Assembly (NCBI RefSeq): GCF_000024125.1
Contig: NC_013222.1
Span: 2,869,501-2,933,500 of the forward strand
Length of the DNA stretch: 64,000 nucleotides
Direction: 5' to 3'
From: Robiginitalea biformata HTCC2501
GTDB taxonomy: Bacteria > Bacteroidota > Bacteroidia > Flavobacteriales > Flavobacteriaceae
The position numbers and the translations under genes are program-made. Positions within the stretch are counted from its first letter, which is position 1, and every line of letters starts with the position of its first letter. The notes below the pieces were generated by a model, which made no database searches, had not been told where the DNA came from, and saw nothing but the letters and a program-made list of their open reading frames with translations. Of the stretch, positions 1-7,075 are shown piece by piece.

Positions 1-2
1 TG

Positions 3-1136
3 ATTAAAACGATTGACGCCGAGGTAGACGAGGCATTTATCGAGGCCTGCGTGGCCAACGGCAGTATTGGCGCTGCAGGGAAGGACGATTTCTCCATTGT
101 GTTTACCTCCCTCCACGGCACGTCCATCACGGCCATCCCGCAGGTACTCGAAAAGGCCGGCTATAAAAAAGTGACCATCATCCCGGAGCAGGCCGAGCCG
201 GACGGGAATTTTCCAACTGTGGCCTCCCCGAACCCCGAGGAGCCGGCTGCCCTGGCGTTGGCCCTGGAAAAGGGGGAAGCCATTGGCGCAGATATGGTGG
301 TGGGGACCGACCCGGACAGCGACCGCCTGGGCATTGCCGTGAGGAATTCCGAAGGTCGGCTGGAACTGCTCAACGGGAACCAGACCATGGTACTGATGAC
401 CCGGTATTTGCTGGATGCCCGGAAATCCGAGGGCTTTAAGGGCAATGAATTTGTTGCGACCACCATCGTGTCCACCCCCATGATGCCCGCCATGGCAGAT
501 GCGTACGGGGTGGAATGCAAAACATCCCTGACGGGATTTAAATGGATTGCCAAGATGATCGTCGATTTCCCGGACCAGGAATTCCTGGGCGGGGGCGAAG
601 AGAGTTACGGGTATATGGTCGGGGATTTTGTACGCGACAAGGATGCGGTGACATCCACGCTCCTGGCCTGTGAGATTGCGGCCCAGGCCAAGTCGGACGG
701 CAGCAGCTTCTACCGGGAACTGTTGCAGTGCTATGCAGATTTCGGCTGCTATCGCGAACGCCTGGTTTCCCTGGTGAAAAAGGGAATGGACGGGGCACAG
801 GAAATCCGGCAGATGATGAAGGACTTCCGGGAAAACCCACTGAAACAACTGGACGGGTCCGAGGTTGTCCGCATCGACGACTACAACGACGCCACCTCCC
901 TGGATACCCGCACCGGTGAGCGCACGCCCATCGACCTGCCCACCTCCAATGTCCTGGTCTACACAACTGCCGACGGGACGCGCGTAGCAGCCCGGCCCAG
1001 CGGTACCGAGCCAAAAATCAAGTTCTATGTGAGCGTAAATGCCCCCATCGACTCGGTCTCGGACTACCCGGGCATGCACCGGCAGCTCGAGGAAAAAATC
1101 GACCGGATACTGGCCGACCTGAATCTCGAAGGATGA
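3..1136 (+). CDS. phosphoglucomutase/phosphomannomutase, 3' part
   Basis: Partial: the reading frame is open from the window edge, so the true start lies upstream; 377 residues are visible. The enzyme interconverts hexose 1- and 6-phosphates in the cytoplasm, feeding glycan and nucleotide-sugar synthesis. Visible hallmarks of the alpha-D-phosphohexomutase family are the metal loop DPDSDR (visible residues 103-108), the sugar-specificity loop GGGEESYG (196-203) and the phosphate-binding loop RPSGTEPK (331-338). The missing N-terminal part should carry the active-site phosphoserine. The stop overlaps the next start as ATGA (1133-1136), so it is probably translationally coupled to the ABC exporter. 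Whether glucose or mannose phosphate is the main substrate cannot be told from sequence. Confidence 0.93.
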   Translation: MKTIDAEVDEAFIEACVANGSIGAAGKDDFSIVFTSLHGTSITAIPQVLEKAGYKKVTIIPEQAEPDGNFPTVASPNPEEPAALALALEKGEAIGADMVVGTDPDSDRLGIAVRNSEGRLELLNGNQTMVLMTRYLLDARKSEGFKGNEFVATTIVSTPMMPAMADAYGVECKTSLTGFKWIAKMIVDFPDQEFLGGGEESYGYMVGDFVRDKDAVTSTLLACEIAAQAKSDGSSFYRELLQCYADFGCYRERLVSLVKKGMDGAQEIRQMMKDFRENPLKQLDGSEVVRIDDYNDATSLDTRTGERTPIDLPTSNVLVYTTADGTRVAARPSGTEPKIKFYVSVNAPIDSVSDYPGMHRQLEEKIDRILADLNLEG

Positions 1137-2956
1137 AATATTTCCGGAAAATCCTCCGTTTCGCCCTCCCCTACCGGCGTTACGGGATCCTGAACATCTT
1201 CTTCAACATCCTCTACGCGCTTTTCAGCGCCCTGTCGTTTGTGGCGCTGATCCCCATGCTGGAGGTGCTGTTCCAGCAAACCGAACCCGTCAAGGAACCC
1301 CCGGTGTACGAAGGGATCGGGCAACTGGAATCCTATGTAAAAGATTCCCTGTACTACGAGCTGGGTTCCGTGGCCGGGGATGACAAGATGCAGGCCCTGG
1401 TCTGGGTAATCGGCCTGGTGCTGGTCCTTTTCCTGTTGAAGAATGTCTTCAACTACCTGGCGATGTTCTACATCACCTTCCTGCGGAACGGCGTCCTGAA
1501 AGACCTGCGGAATGCCATCTACGAAAAGATCGTGACGCTGCCGGTGTCCTTTTACTCGGAAAAACGGAAAGGCGACGTGATCGCCCGTATTACCTCGGAC
1601 GTCCTGGAAATACAGCATTCCTTCCTGTCCATCCTGGAACTCATCGTACGGGAACCGCTTACCATCCTCTTTACCATCCTGGCGATGTTTTTTATCAGTG
1701 TCAAGCTCACGGTCTTCGTCTTTGTCTTTATCCCCCTGGCCGGGTTTATTATCTCGCGCATCGGGAAATCGCTGAAACGGCATTCCGACCGGGTACAGCG
1801 CGAACAGGGGAACTTCCTGTCCATCGTGGAGGAGACCCTGGGCGGGTTGCGCGTCATCAAGGCCTTCAATGCCGAAAAGCGATTCGCCGACCAGTTTGCC
1901 GCGTCTACCGGGCGGTTTTTCCGGTTCTCGAACAGCCTGCTCAACCGGCAGAACCTCGCCTCCCCCGTCGGGGAATTCCTCGGCATACTGGTTATCGGGA
2001 TCCTGCTGTGGTTCGGGGGAAAGATGGTGCTGGTGGAAGGCAGCCTGAATGCCGCCTCCTTTATTGCTTATATGGGGCTCGCCTACAACATACTGACGCC
2101 GGCCAAAGCAATCAGCAAGGCCTCCTACGGCGTAAAAAAGGGCAATGCAGCAGCCGAGCGCGTACTGGAAGTACTGGAAACCCCATCCACCCTGTCCGAT
2201 CCGTCAGACGGAAAACAAATTGACGGTTTCAATACCTCCCTGAAACTGGAACGCGTTTCGTTCCGGTATGAAGACGAGCCGGTACTGACGGACTTCAGCC
2301 TGGAAGTCGCCAAGGGGCAAACGGTGGCCCTCGTAGGACAATCCGGAAGCGGGAAGAGTACCATCGCCAACCTGGTGACGCGCTTTTACGACGTCAATGA
2401 GGGGCGCATTACCCTGGACGGGACGGATATCCGGGAAGTGACCAAGGCTTCGGTCAGGCATTTGATGGGCCTGGTAACACAAGACTCCATCCTCTTCAAC
2501 GACACGGTCCGCAACAATATCCTGCTGGGTCGGGAAGAGGCGACGGATAAGGAAGTAGAGGCCGCCGCCCGGATTGCCAACGCACACGAATTCATTACCC
2601 AGCTGCCCCGCGGTTACGACACCAATATCGGGGACGGCGGGAATAAACTCAGCGGCGGTCAAAAGCAGCGGTTGTCCATCGCACGGGCCGTGCTGAAGAA
2701 CCCCCCGATCATGATCCTGGACGAGGCGACTTCGGCCCTGGACACGGAAAGCGAACGCCTCGTACAGGATGCCCTCGAAAAAATGATGCAGGGACGCACC
2801 TCCCTGGTGATCGCCCACCGGTTGAGCACCATCCAGCACGCAGACCGGATCGTGGTCCTGCAGAAAGGGCGCATCGTGGAACAGGGTACCCATCAGGAGC
2901 TCCTGGAACAGGGCGGGGTGTACAAGCGGCTGGTGGAAATGCAGCAATTGGCCTGA
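1133..2956 (+). CDS. ABC exporter, MsbA-like half-transporter
   Basis: 607 residues, the usual length of a fused membrane-plus-ATPase half-transporter that works as a homodimer in the inner membrane. The first ~320 residues are hydrophobic with exporter-type helices. The ATPase domain follows: Walker A GQSGSGKST (402-410), signature LSGGQ (506-510), Walker B MILDEAT from 527, and an IAHRLS H-loop near 561. The family includes MsbA (lipid A core flippase) and multidrug exporters; the all-in-one layout and similarity to flavobacterial proteins make lipid or glycolipid export most likely, but the substrate is inferred. It overlaps the upstream phosphohexomutase by 4 bases. Confidence 0.93.
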   Translation: MKYFRKILRFALPYRRYGILNIFFNILYALFSALSFVALIPMLEVLFQQTEPVKEPPVYEGIGQLESYVKDSLYYELGSVAGDDKMQALVWVIGLVLVLFLLKNVFNYLAMFYITFLRNGVLKDLRNAIYEKIVTLPVSFYSEKRKGDVIARITSDVLEIQHSFLSILELIVREPLTILFTILAMFFISVKLTVFVFVFIPLAGFIISRIGKSLKRHSDRVQREQGNFLSIVEETLGGLRVIKAFNAEKRFADQFAASTGRFFRFSNSLLNRQNLASPVGEFLGILVIGILLWFGGKMVLVEGSLNAASFIAYMGLAYNILTPAKAISKASYGVKKGNAAAERVLEVLETPSTLSDPSDGKQIDGFNTSLKLERVSFRYEDEPVLTDFSLEVAKGQTVALVGQSGSGKSTIANLVTRFYDVNEGRITLDGTDIREVTKASVRHLMGLVTQDSILFNDTVRNNILLGREEATDKEVEAAARIANAHEFITQLPRGYDTNIGDGGNKLSGGQKQRLSIARAVLKNPPIMILDEATSALDTESERLVQDALEKMMQGRTSLVIAHRLSTIQHADRIVVLQKGRIVEQGTHQELLEQGGVYKRLVEMQQLA

Positions 2957-3015
2957 CACAGGCACGAAATTAAACCAATCGGGTTTCCGGTGGTCCTATA
3001 CCATACAAGCAGCAG

Positions 3016-3564
3016 ATGTCTGAAGATGCCGACTTAATAGCCAGGTTGCAGGATCCCGCCCGCAAGGATGCGGCATTCCGGGTATTGCTGGAAAAATATC
3101 AGCAACGGCTGTACTGGCATATCCGGAGGATGGTGATTTCCCATGACGATACGGACGACGTGCTGCAGAATACCTTTATCAAAGTTTTCAGGCATATTGA
3201 TAACTTTAAAGGGCAGAGCAAGTTGTATTCCTGGATGTACCGTATCGCCACGAATGAAGCGCTGAGCTACATGAAGAAACGGTCCCAAAGGATGGGAATT
3301 ACCGATGAAGCACTCAGGGAGCACCTGGTGGACAGCCTGGAGGCCGACCCCTATTTTGACGGCGACCAGGCCCAGTTGCAATTGCAGCGGGCGCTTGCCG
3401 GACTGCCGGACAAACAGCGACAGGTGTTTAACCTGAAGTACTTCGAAGAGATGAAGTACGAGGAGATGTCCGAGTTGCTCGAAACGTCGGTCGGGGCCCT
3501 GAAAGCATCTTATCACCTGGCAGTGAAAAAGGTTGAAAGTTACCTCAGGGAAATAAATGCATAA
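3016..3564 (+). CDS. RNA polymerase ECF sigma factor
   Basis: 182 residues, typical of sigma-70 family group 4. Region 2 (roughly residues 20-90) contains DDVLQNTFIKVFRHIDNFKG and the SWMYRIATNEAL helix; region 4 (about 125-180) contains the LPDKQRQVFNLKYFE helix and a helix-turn-helix ending in AVKKVESYL. It directs RNA polymerase to a stress or envelope regulon. Two genes follow closely on the same strand, a membrane protein with a duplicated motif and a small exported protein; this three-gene layout is common in flavobacteria and suggests a sigma / anti-sigma / sensor cassette. No recognisable promoter lies directly upstream. Confidence 0.95.
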   Translation: MSEDADLIARLQDPARKDAAFRVLLEKYQQRLYWHIRRMVISHDDTDDVLQNTFIKVFRHIDNFKGQSKLYSWMYRIATNEALSYMKKRSQRMGITDEALREHLVDSLEADPYFDGDQAQLQLQRALAGLPDKQRQVFNLKYFEEMKYEEMSELLETSVGALKASYHLAVKKVESYLREINA

Positions 3565-3603
3565 ACGATTAAACCTTTTTAACTAATTGGAATCTAACAA
3601 GTA

Positions 3604-4116
3604 ATGATGGCAAAAAAAGGTAAAGGCGGATTCCGGGTGCCGGACAATTATTTTGAGGAGCTCCCGGGTCGCGTTGAAAAACGTCTGGAAGCTTCAAAAG
3701 GGACTCCCCTACCCCAGGAAGCAGGTTTCCGGGTGCCGGAAGGTTACTTTGAAAACCTGGGCGAACGCCTTGAATCGCGGCTGGGGAACACCCCGGGCAA
3801 GGTTCGGCCGCTCTGGCCGGTCCAGCTTGGCTGGGTAGCAGCTGCCGCCGCGGCAATTGCCCTGTTATTCACGCTCTGGCCGGCTAAGCCTGTCGATTCG
3901 CTGCAATTCGAAGACCTGGCGGGAATCGATATCCAGCAGTACCTGGAAGCAGACCGGGACGAGATGGATGCCTATGAACTGGCCGAAGGGCTCCCACTTG
4001 ACGATATCGCAGTGGGCGATGTCCTGGAAAACATCCCGGACGAAGAACATATCCTTGAATACCTGAGCCGGGATAACGAATCAGTAGATGAATTATATTG
4101 GGACGACAATGAATAA
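3604..4116 (+). CDS. single-pass membrane protein, putative anti-sigma factor
   Basis: 170 residues, not assignable to a named family with certainty. The N-terminal, presumably cytoplasmic, part carries two copies of a 19-residue motif: FRVPDNYFEELPGRVEKRL (10-28) and FRVPEGYFENLGERLESRL (42-60). One membrane helix follows at about 74-93 (WVAAAAAAIALLFTLW). The remaining ~75 residues are very acidic and probably periplasmic. It sits 39 bases after the ECF sigma gene and overlaps the next gene, so an anti-sigma role is inferred from position and topology; no ZAS zinc motif (HxxxCxxC) is present. ATG codons at 3604 and 3607 are both possible starts. Confidence 0.7.
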   Translation: MMAKKGKGGFRVPDNYFEELPGRVEKRLEASKGTPLPQEAGFRVPEGYFENLGERLESRLGNTPGKVRPLWPVQLGWVAAAAAAIALLFTLWPAKPVDSLQFEDLAGIDIQQYLEADRDEMDAYELAEGLPLDDIAVGDVLENIPDEEHILEYLSRDNESVDELYWDDNE

Positions 4117-4561
4117 ATTCACCATTATAGCTTTATTGCTCACCGTATTTTCCGGGCAGCTCCTGCGCTCTCAGCGCGGTGACAGCCAGGAAAAAATCAA
4201 GGCGCTCAAAGTTGCGTTTTTTACCGAGCGGCTGGGCCTGAGTTCCGACGAGGCCGCTGATTTCTGGCCCATGTACAACGCGTACGAGGCCGAAAAAGAG
4301 GCAATTCGGGATGCGCAGAAACAGGAAGTTTTTCGCAGGATCGGTGCGGGCAACTATTCGGAACAGGAGGCGCGGAATATCCTGGATCGCTACCTGGAGC
4401 TTGAAGAACAGGAAGAAGAGCTGGATAAGGAATTCAACCTGGAACTCTCAAGGAAATTCTCGGCAACGCGGACGTTGTTGCTGTTCCAGGCGGAGTACGA
4501 CTTCCGCAAACGCCTCCTGAACGAATTCAGGAAACGGGGCGGCAATGAACCCGAACCCTGA
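4109..4561 (+). CDS. small exported sensor-like protein of the ECF cassette
   Basis: 150 residues from the ATG at 4109, chosen because it begins directly with a signal peptide (MNKFTIIALLLTVFSGQLLRSQ); an in-frame ATG at 4088 would add seven residues in front of it. The mature part is highly charged and helical, with the LGLSSDEAADFWPMYNAYEAE segment seen in flavobacterial proteins annotated as sensor of ECF-type sigma factor, and recalls CpxP/Spy-like periplasmic helical proteins. The start lies inside the end of the preceding gene (8-base overlap), suggesting translational coupling. It probably senses an envelope condition and acts on the membrane protein; this is inference. Confidence 0.7.
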   Translation: MNKFTIIALLLTVFSGQLLRSQRGDSQEKIKALKVAFFTERLGLSSDEAADFWPMYNAYEAEKEAIRDAQKQEVFRRIGAGNYSEQEARNILDRYLELEEQEEELDKEFNLELSRKFSATRTLLLFQAEYDFRKRLLNEFRKRGGNEPEP

Positions 4562-4567
4562 TAGGGT

Positions 4568-5626
4568 TTACCGGCTGAAATCGAGGCGGGCCAGGCGCCC
4601 CCTGCCGCCCGCGTAAGCCACCGAATCATTTACAAAGCGGATCGTGTAAAACGACTCCCCGGACAACTCCCTCCAACTGCGGCCCTGATCCCTTGAGTAC
4701 ACAATACCCGTGTACCCGACGGCCACCAGGTCTTCCCCCCCGGAACCCGGCACAAACTGCACGCAACTTTTATAGCCCGGCAGCTCGCCATCCGCCACCC
4801 GCGACCAGGTCTGCCCCCCGTCCCGGGTAATCATTTTGTTCCCGGTACGAATTGCTGCGTCGGTATAGTCCCCACCGATGGCAAACCCGAGTTCCTCATC
4901 GAAGAATGCCAGGCTGAAAATACCCTGCGAATCGGAATCCACGGCAGCCGGGGTGGTAAATACCTCCCAATTGTTCCCCCGGTCCGGAGAATGGAAAACC
5001 CGCCCTTTGGTAGTGGCAACCCAGCAATGGTTGCCGGAAAGGGCGATATTCGTATTGCTGGCGGCAAAAGCCCCTTCCCCTTCTATCGCCGGCGGCAATT
5101 CGCCGCACGGCTTACGCTCCCAGGTCTTCCCGCCATCCCGGGTCAACAGGATGCTCAGGCATCCCTCCCGGGCATCCCCCACAGCTATTCCGAGGGTGTC
5201 GTCCCAAAATGCCATGGAATCGTAAAATACGCCCGGGCCGGATTCGGTAAACACGAGTTCCATCGAGCCGGAGTCCCCCGTTTTGTACAATAGAGCCGGA
5301 TCGCCGGCAGATAGCAGGAAGAAGTCTGTAGCGGTATGGGCCACTGCCCGGAATTCCGGCCGGGAGCCCCTGTGTTCCAGGTTGCCCAACCGCACGGTTT
5401 CCCCTGGGAAGGAGATGCTGCCAAACCTGCCGTCACTACCGGCAAACCCGATACTCCCAGGAAGGACTTCCAGCGCCCTGTAGGACGCGGAATCCTCATG
5501 GAGGACAGTTATTGCAACCCGGGTGAATTCATGGGAGGCAGGGCCGGGTGTACAGGATTGAATGGACGCGGCCAGGCTTGCGACCAGGATCGGCATCCAA
5601 CCGGAAAACGCACGTGGCATAGGCAT
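4568..5626 (-). CDS. Ycf48/BNR-type beta-propeller lipoprotein
   Basis: 352 residues with repeated Asp-box-like blades: TRDGGKTWERK, SPDRGNNWEVF, TRDGGQTWSRV and SRDQGRSWREL. This is the pattern of Ycf48-like and sialidase-type propellers, here without visible sialidase catalytic residues. The N-terminus is hydrophobic and ends in SIQSC (Cys25), consistent with a lipoprotein anchored in the envelope. The role is unknown; members are often annotated oxidoreductase without proof. It converges with the sensor-like gene, leaving only 6 bases between the stops, and diverges from the RNA methyltransferase gene. The start could also be the ATG two codons downstream. Confidence 0.75.
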   Translation of the reverse strand: MPMPRAFSGWMPILVASLAASIQSCTPGPASHEFTRVAITVLHEDSASYRALEVLPGSIGFAGSDGRFGSISFPGETVRLGNLEHRGSRPEFRAVAHTATDFFLLSAGDPALLYKTGDSGSMELVFTESGPGVFYDSMAFWDDTLGIAVGDAREGCLSILLTRDGGKTWERKPCGELPPAIEGEGAFAASNTNIALSGNHCWVATTKGRVFHSPDRGNNWEVFTTPAAVDSDSQGIFSLAFFDEELGFAIGGDYTDAAIRTGNKMITRDGGQTWSRVADGELPGYKSCVQFVPGSGGEDLVAVGYTGIVYSRDQGRSWRELSGESFYTIRFVNDSVAYAGGRGRLARLDFSR

Positions 5627-5665
5627 AGATTTGAAGTAAAGATACCTTTATTCTTACCAAAACGA

Positions 5666-5673
5666 TACCTTTG
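5666..5673 (+). promoter_or_regulatory. TAnnTTTG -7 element abutting the methyltransferase start
   Basis: TACCTTTG is an exact match to the Bacteroidota -7 consensus and lies four bases before the ATG at 5678, so transcription may begin at or next to the start codon. No good TTTG -33 element is placed 17-23 bases upstream. The segment GATACCTTT is repeated at 5641-5649 and 5664-5672, a 23-base period. Confidence 0.5.
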
Positions 5674-5677
5674 CCGG

Positions 5678-6895
5678 ATGATGCGCATGCACCGAAATCT
5701 CGTATTTGCTGTCTGGGACGGACTGGACCAGATATTCAATGAAAATGCCTATGCCGACAAGGTGGTGGAAAAACTGCTCAGGCGCGATAAGCGTTGGGGA
5801 AGCAGGGACCGGGGGTTTATAGCCGAAACGGTTTACGACATGGTCCGCTACCGCAGGCTGTACGCCGAGATCGCAGGGGTATCCGCCCCCTACAGCCGAC
5901 AGGACCTGGGCCGGATGTTCGCCGTTTGGGCGATTTTACGCGGCCATACCCTGCCCGACTGGAAGGAATTTGCCGGAACCCCCGAACGCCGGATCAAGGG
6001 ACGGTTCGATGCGCTGCAGGAATCCCGGGCCGTTAGGGAGTCCGTTCCGGACTGGCTGGATGCCCTCGGGGCGGAAAGCCTGGGGGAGGCCGTTTGGGAT
6101 CGGGAGCTCCGGGCCCTGAACCAGCAGGCCGAGGTGGTATTGCGGGTAAACCGGTTGAAGGCTTCGCCGGAGCAGGTACGGGAGTCCCTGTCGGAAGCCG
6201 GTTTTGAAACGGCTCCTATTTCGGGGTATCCGGATGCCCTCCGCCTTTTGGAGCGTGCCAACGTGTTCGGCAGCGAGGCGTTCCGTTCGGGCTGGTTTGA
6301 AATCCAGGATGCGTCTTCACAGCGCGTGGCGCCCCTGCTGGCGCCGGAGCCCGGGATGCGCGTTATCGATACCTGTGCCGGGGCGGGCGGCAAAAGCCTG
6401 CACCTGGCGGCCCTGATGGAAAACAAAGGGCAAATACTGGCCCTCGATATCTATGCCAACAAACTGCGGGAGCTCAAGAAACGGGCCAAGCGGGCCGGCG
6501 CCTTCAACATTGAAACCCGCCCGATTGAATCGTCCAAAACGCTCAAACGCCTGGCAGGCTCTGCCGACCGGGTACTGATCGACGCCCCGTGCAGCGGCCT
6601 GGGTGTTCTCAGGCGTAATCCGGATGCCAAGTGGAAATTGCGGCCGGAATTCGTGGAAGAACTCACCCGGACCCAGGCAGAGCTCCTGAATTCCTACAGC
6701 CAACTGCTGAAACCGGGAGGGAAACTGGTATATGCCACGTGTTCCATCCTGCCCGGCGAAAACGAACAGCAGGTGGCCCGGTTCCTGGACTCCGGGGCCG
6801 GCCAGGCGTTCCGGCTGGAGGAGGAACACCGCATCCTCGCCTGTGAATCAGGCTTTGACGGGTTTTACCTGGCACTCCTGAACCACACGGGCTGA
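5678..6895 (+). CDS. RsmB/NSUN-family RNA m5C methyltransferase
   Basis: 405 residues from the ATG at 5678; in-frame ATGs at 5681 and 5687 are alternatives, and an upstream frame opening to 5336 overlaps the opposite gene and is not credible. The enzyme transfers methyl from SAM to cytosine in RNA, most likely 16S rRNA. The SAM-binding motif is DTCAGAGGKSLHLAAL (about 229-244). Two catalytic cysteines are visible: DAPCSG (Cys305, motif IV, product release) and ATCSI (Cys355, motif VI, nucleophile). The N-terminal third resembles the NusB-like half of RsmB, but the sequence is short of full-length RsmB (about 430), so the exact rRNA site is uncertain. Confidence 0.9.
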   Translation: MMRMHRNLVFAVWDGLDQIFNENAYADKVVEKLLRRDKRWGSRDRGFIAETVYDMVRYRRLYAEIAGVSAPYSRQDLGRMFAVWAILRGHTLPDWKEFAGTPERRIKGRFDALQESRAVRESVPDWLDALGAESLGEAVWDRELRALNQQAEVVLRVNRLKASPEQVRESLSEAGFETAPISGYPDALRLLERANVFGSEAFRSGWFEIQDASSQRVAPLLAPEPGMRVIDTCAGAGGKSLHLAALMENKGQILALDIYANKLRELKKRAKRAGAFNIETRPIESSKTLKRLAGSADRVLIDAPCSGLGVLRRNPDAKWKLRPEFVEELTRTQAELLNSYSQLLKPGGKLVYATCSILPGENEQQVARFLDSGAGQAFRLEEEHRILACESGFDGFYLALLNHTG

Positions 6896-6907
6896 TCCGG
6901 CCAGGGA

Positions 6908-6926
6908 GCCGGTCGATCCCACCGGC
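6908..6926 (+). terminator. possible weak hairpin after the methyltransferase gene
   Basis: GCCGGT (6908-6913) pairs with ACCGGC (6921-6926) around a 7-base loop just after the stop; a 12-base palindrome CCGGCGCGCCGG overlaps its 3' arm (6922-6933). There is no T-run, so it may be a processing or pause element rather than an intrinsic terminator. Confidence 0.3.
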
Positions 6927-6954
6927 GCGCCGGCAGACGCCAAAACCCCGGGAT

Positions 6955-6978
6955 GCGGATTAATCGAGCGGATTAATC
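6955..6978. repeat. tandem GCGGATTAATC pair upstream of purL
   Basis: An 11-base direct repeat GCGGATTAATC occurs at 6955-6965 and 6968-6978 (13-base period). Each copy ends in the perfect 8-base palindrome GATTAATC. The pair lies about 35 bases upstream of the purL -33 element and is a candidate regulator-binding site. Confidence 0.5.
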
Positions 6979-7013
6979 AACAGGCCGGCCGCGGTTTGTT
7001 AATTATTCAGCCA

Positions 7014-7042
7014 TTTGCTTACCGCTAAAATTGGTACCTTTA
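7014..7042 (+). promoter_or_regulatory. purL promoter (TTTG-N17-TACCTTTA)
   Basis: TTTG at 7014-7017 and TACCTTTA at 7035-7042 are separated by 17 bases, matching the flavobacterial -33/-7 pattern except for the last base. The predicted mRNA would have a leader of about 25-30 bases before the ATG at 7076. Confidence 0.6.
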
Positions 7043-7075
7043 CGGCTTCATCGTACAACCAACACACCGGTAGCA

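Noticed and set aside
5336..5677. Upstream extension of the RNA methyltransferase reading frame
   Set aside because: It runs antisense through the Ycf48-like gene, and the conserved protein begins at the ATGs at 5678-5687 next to a -7 element.
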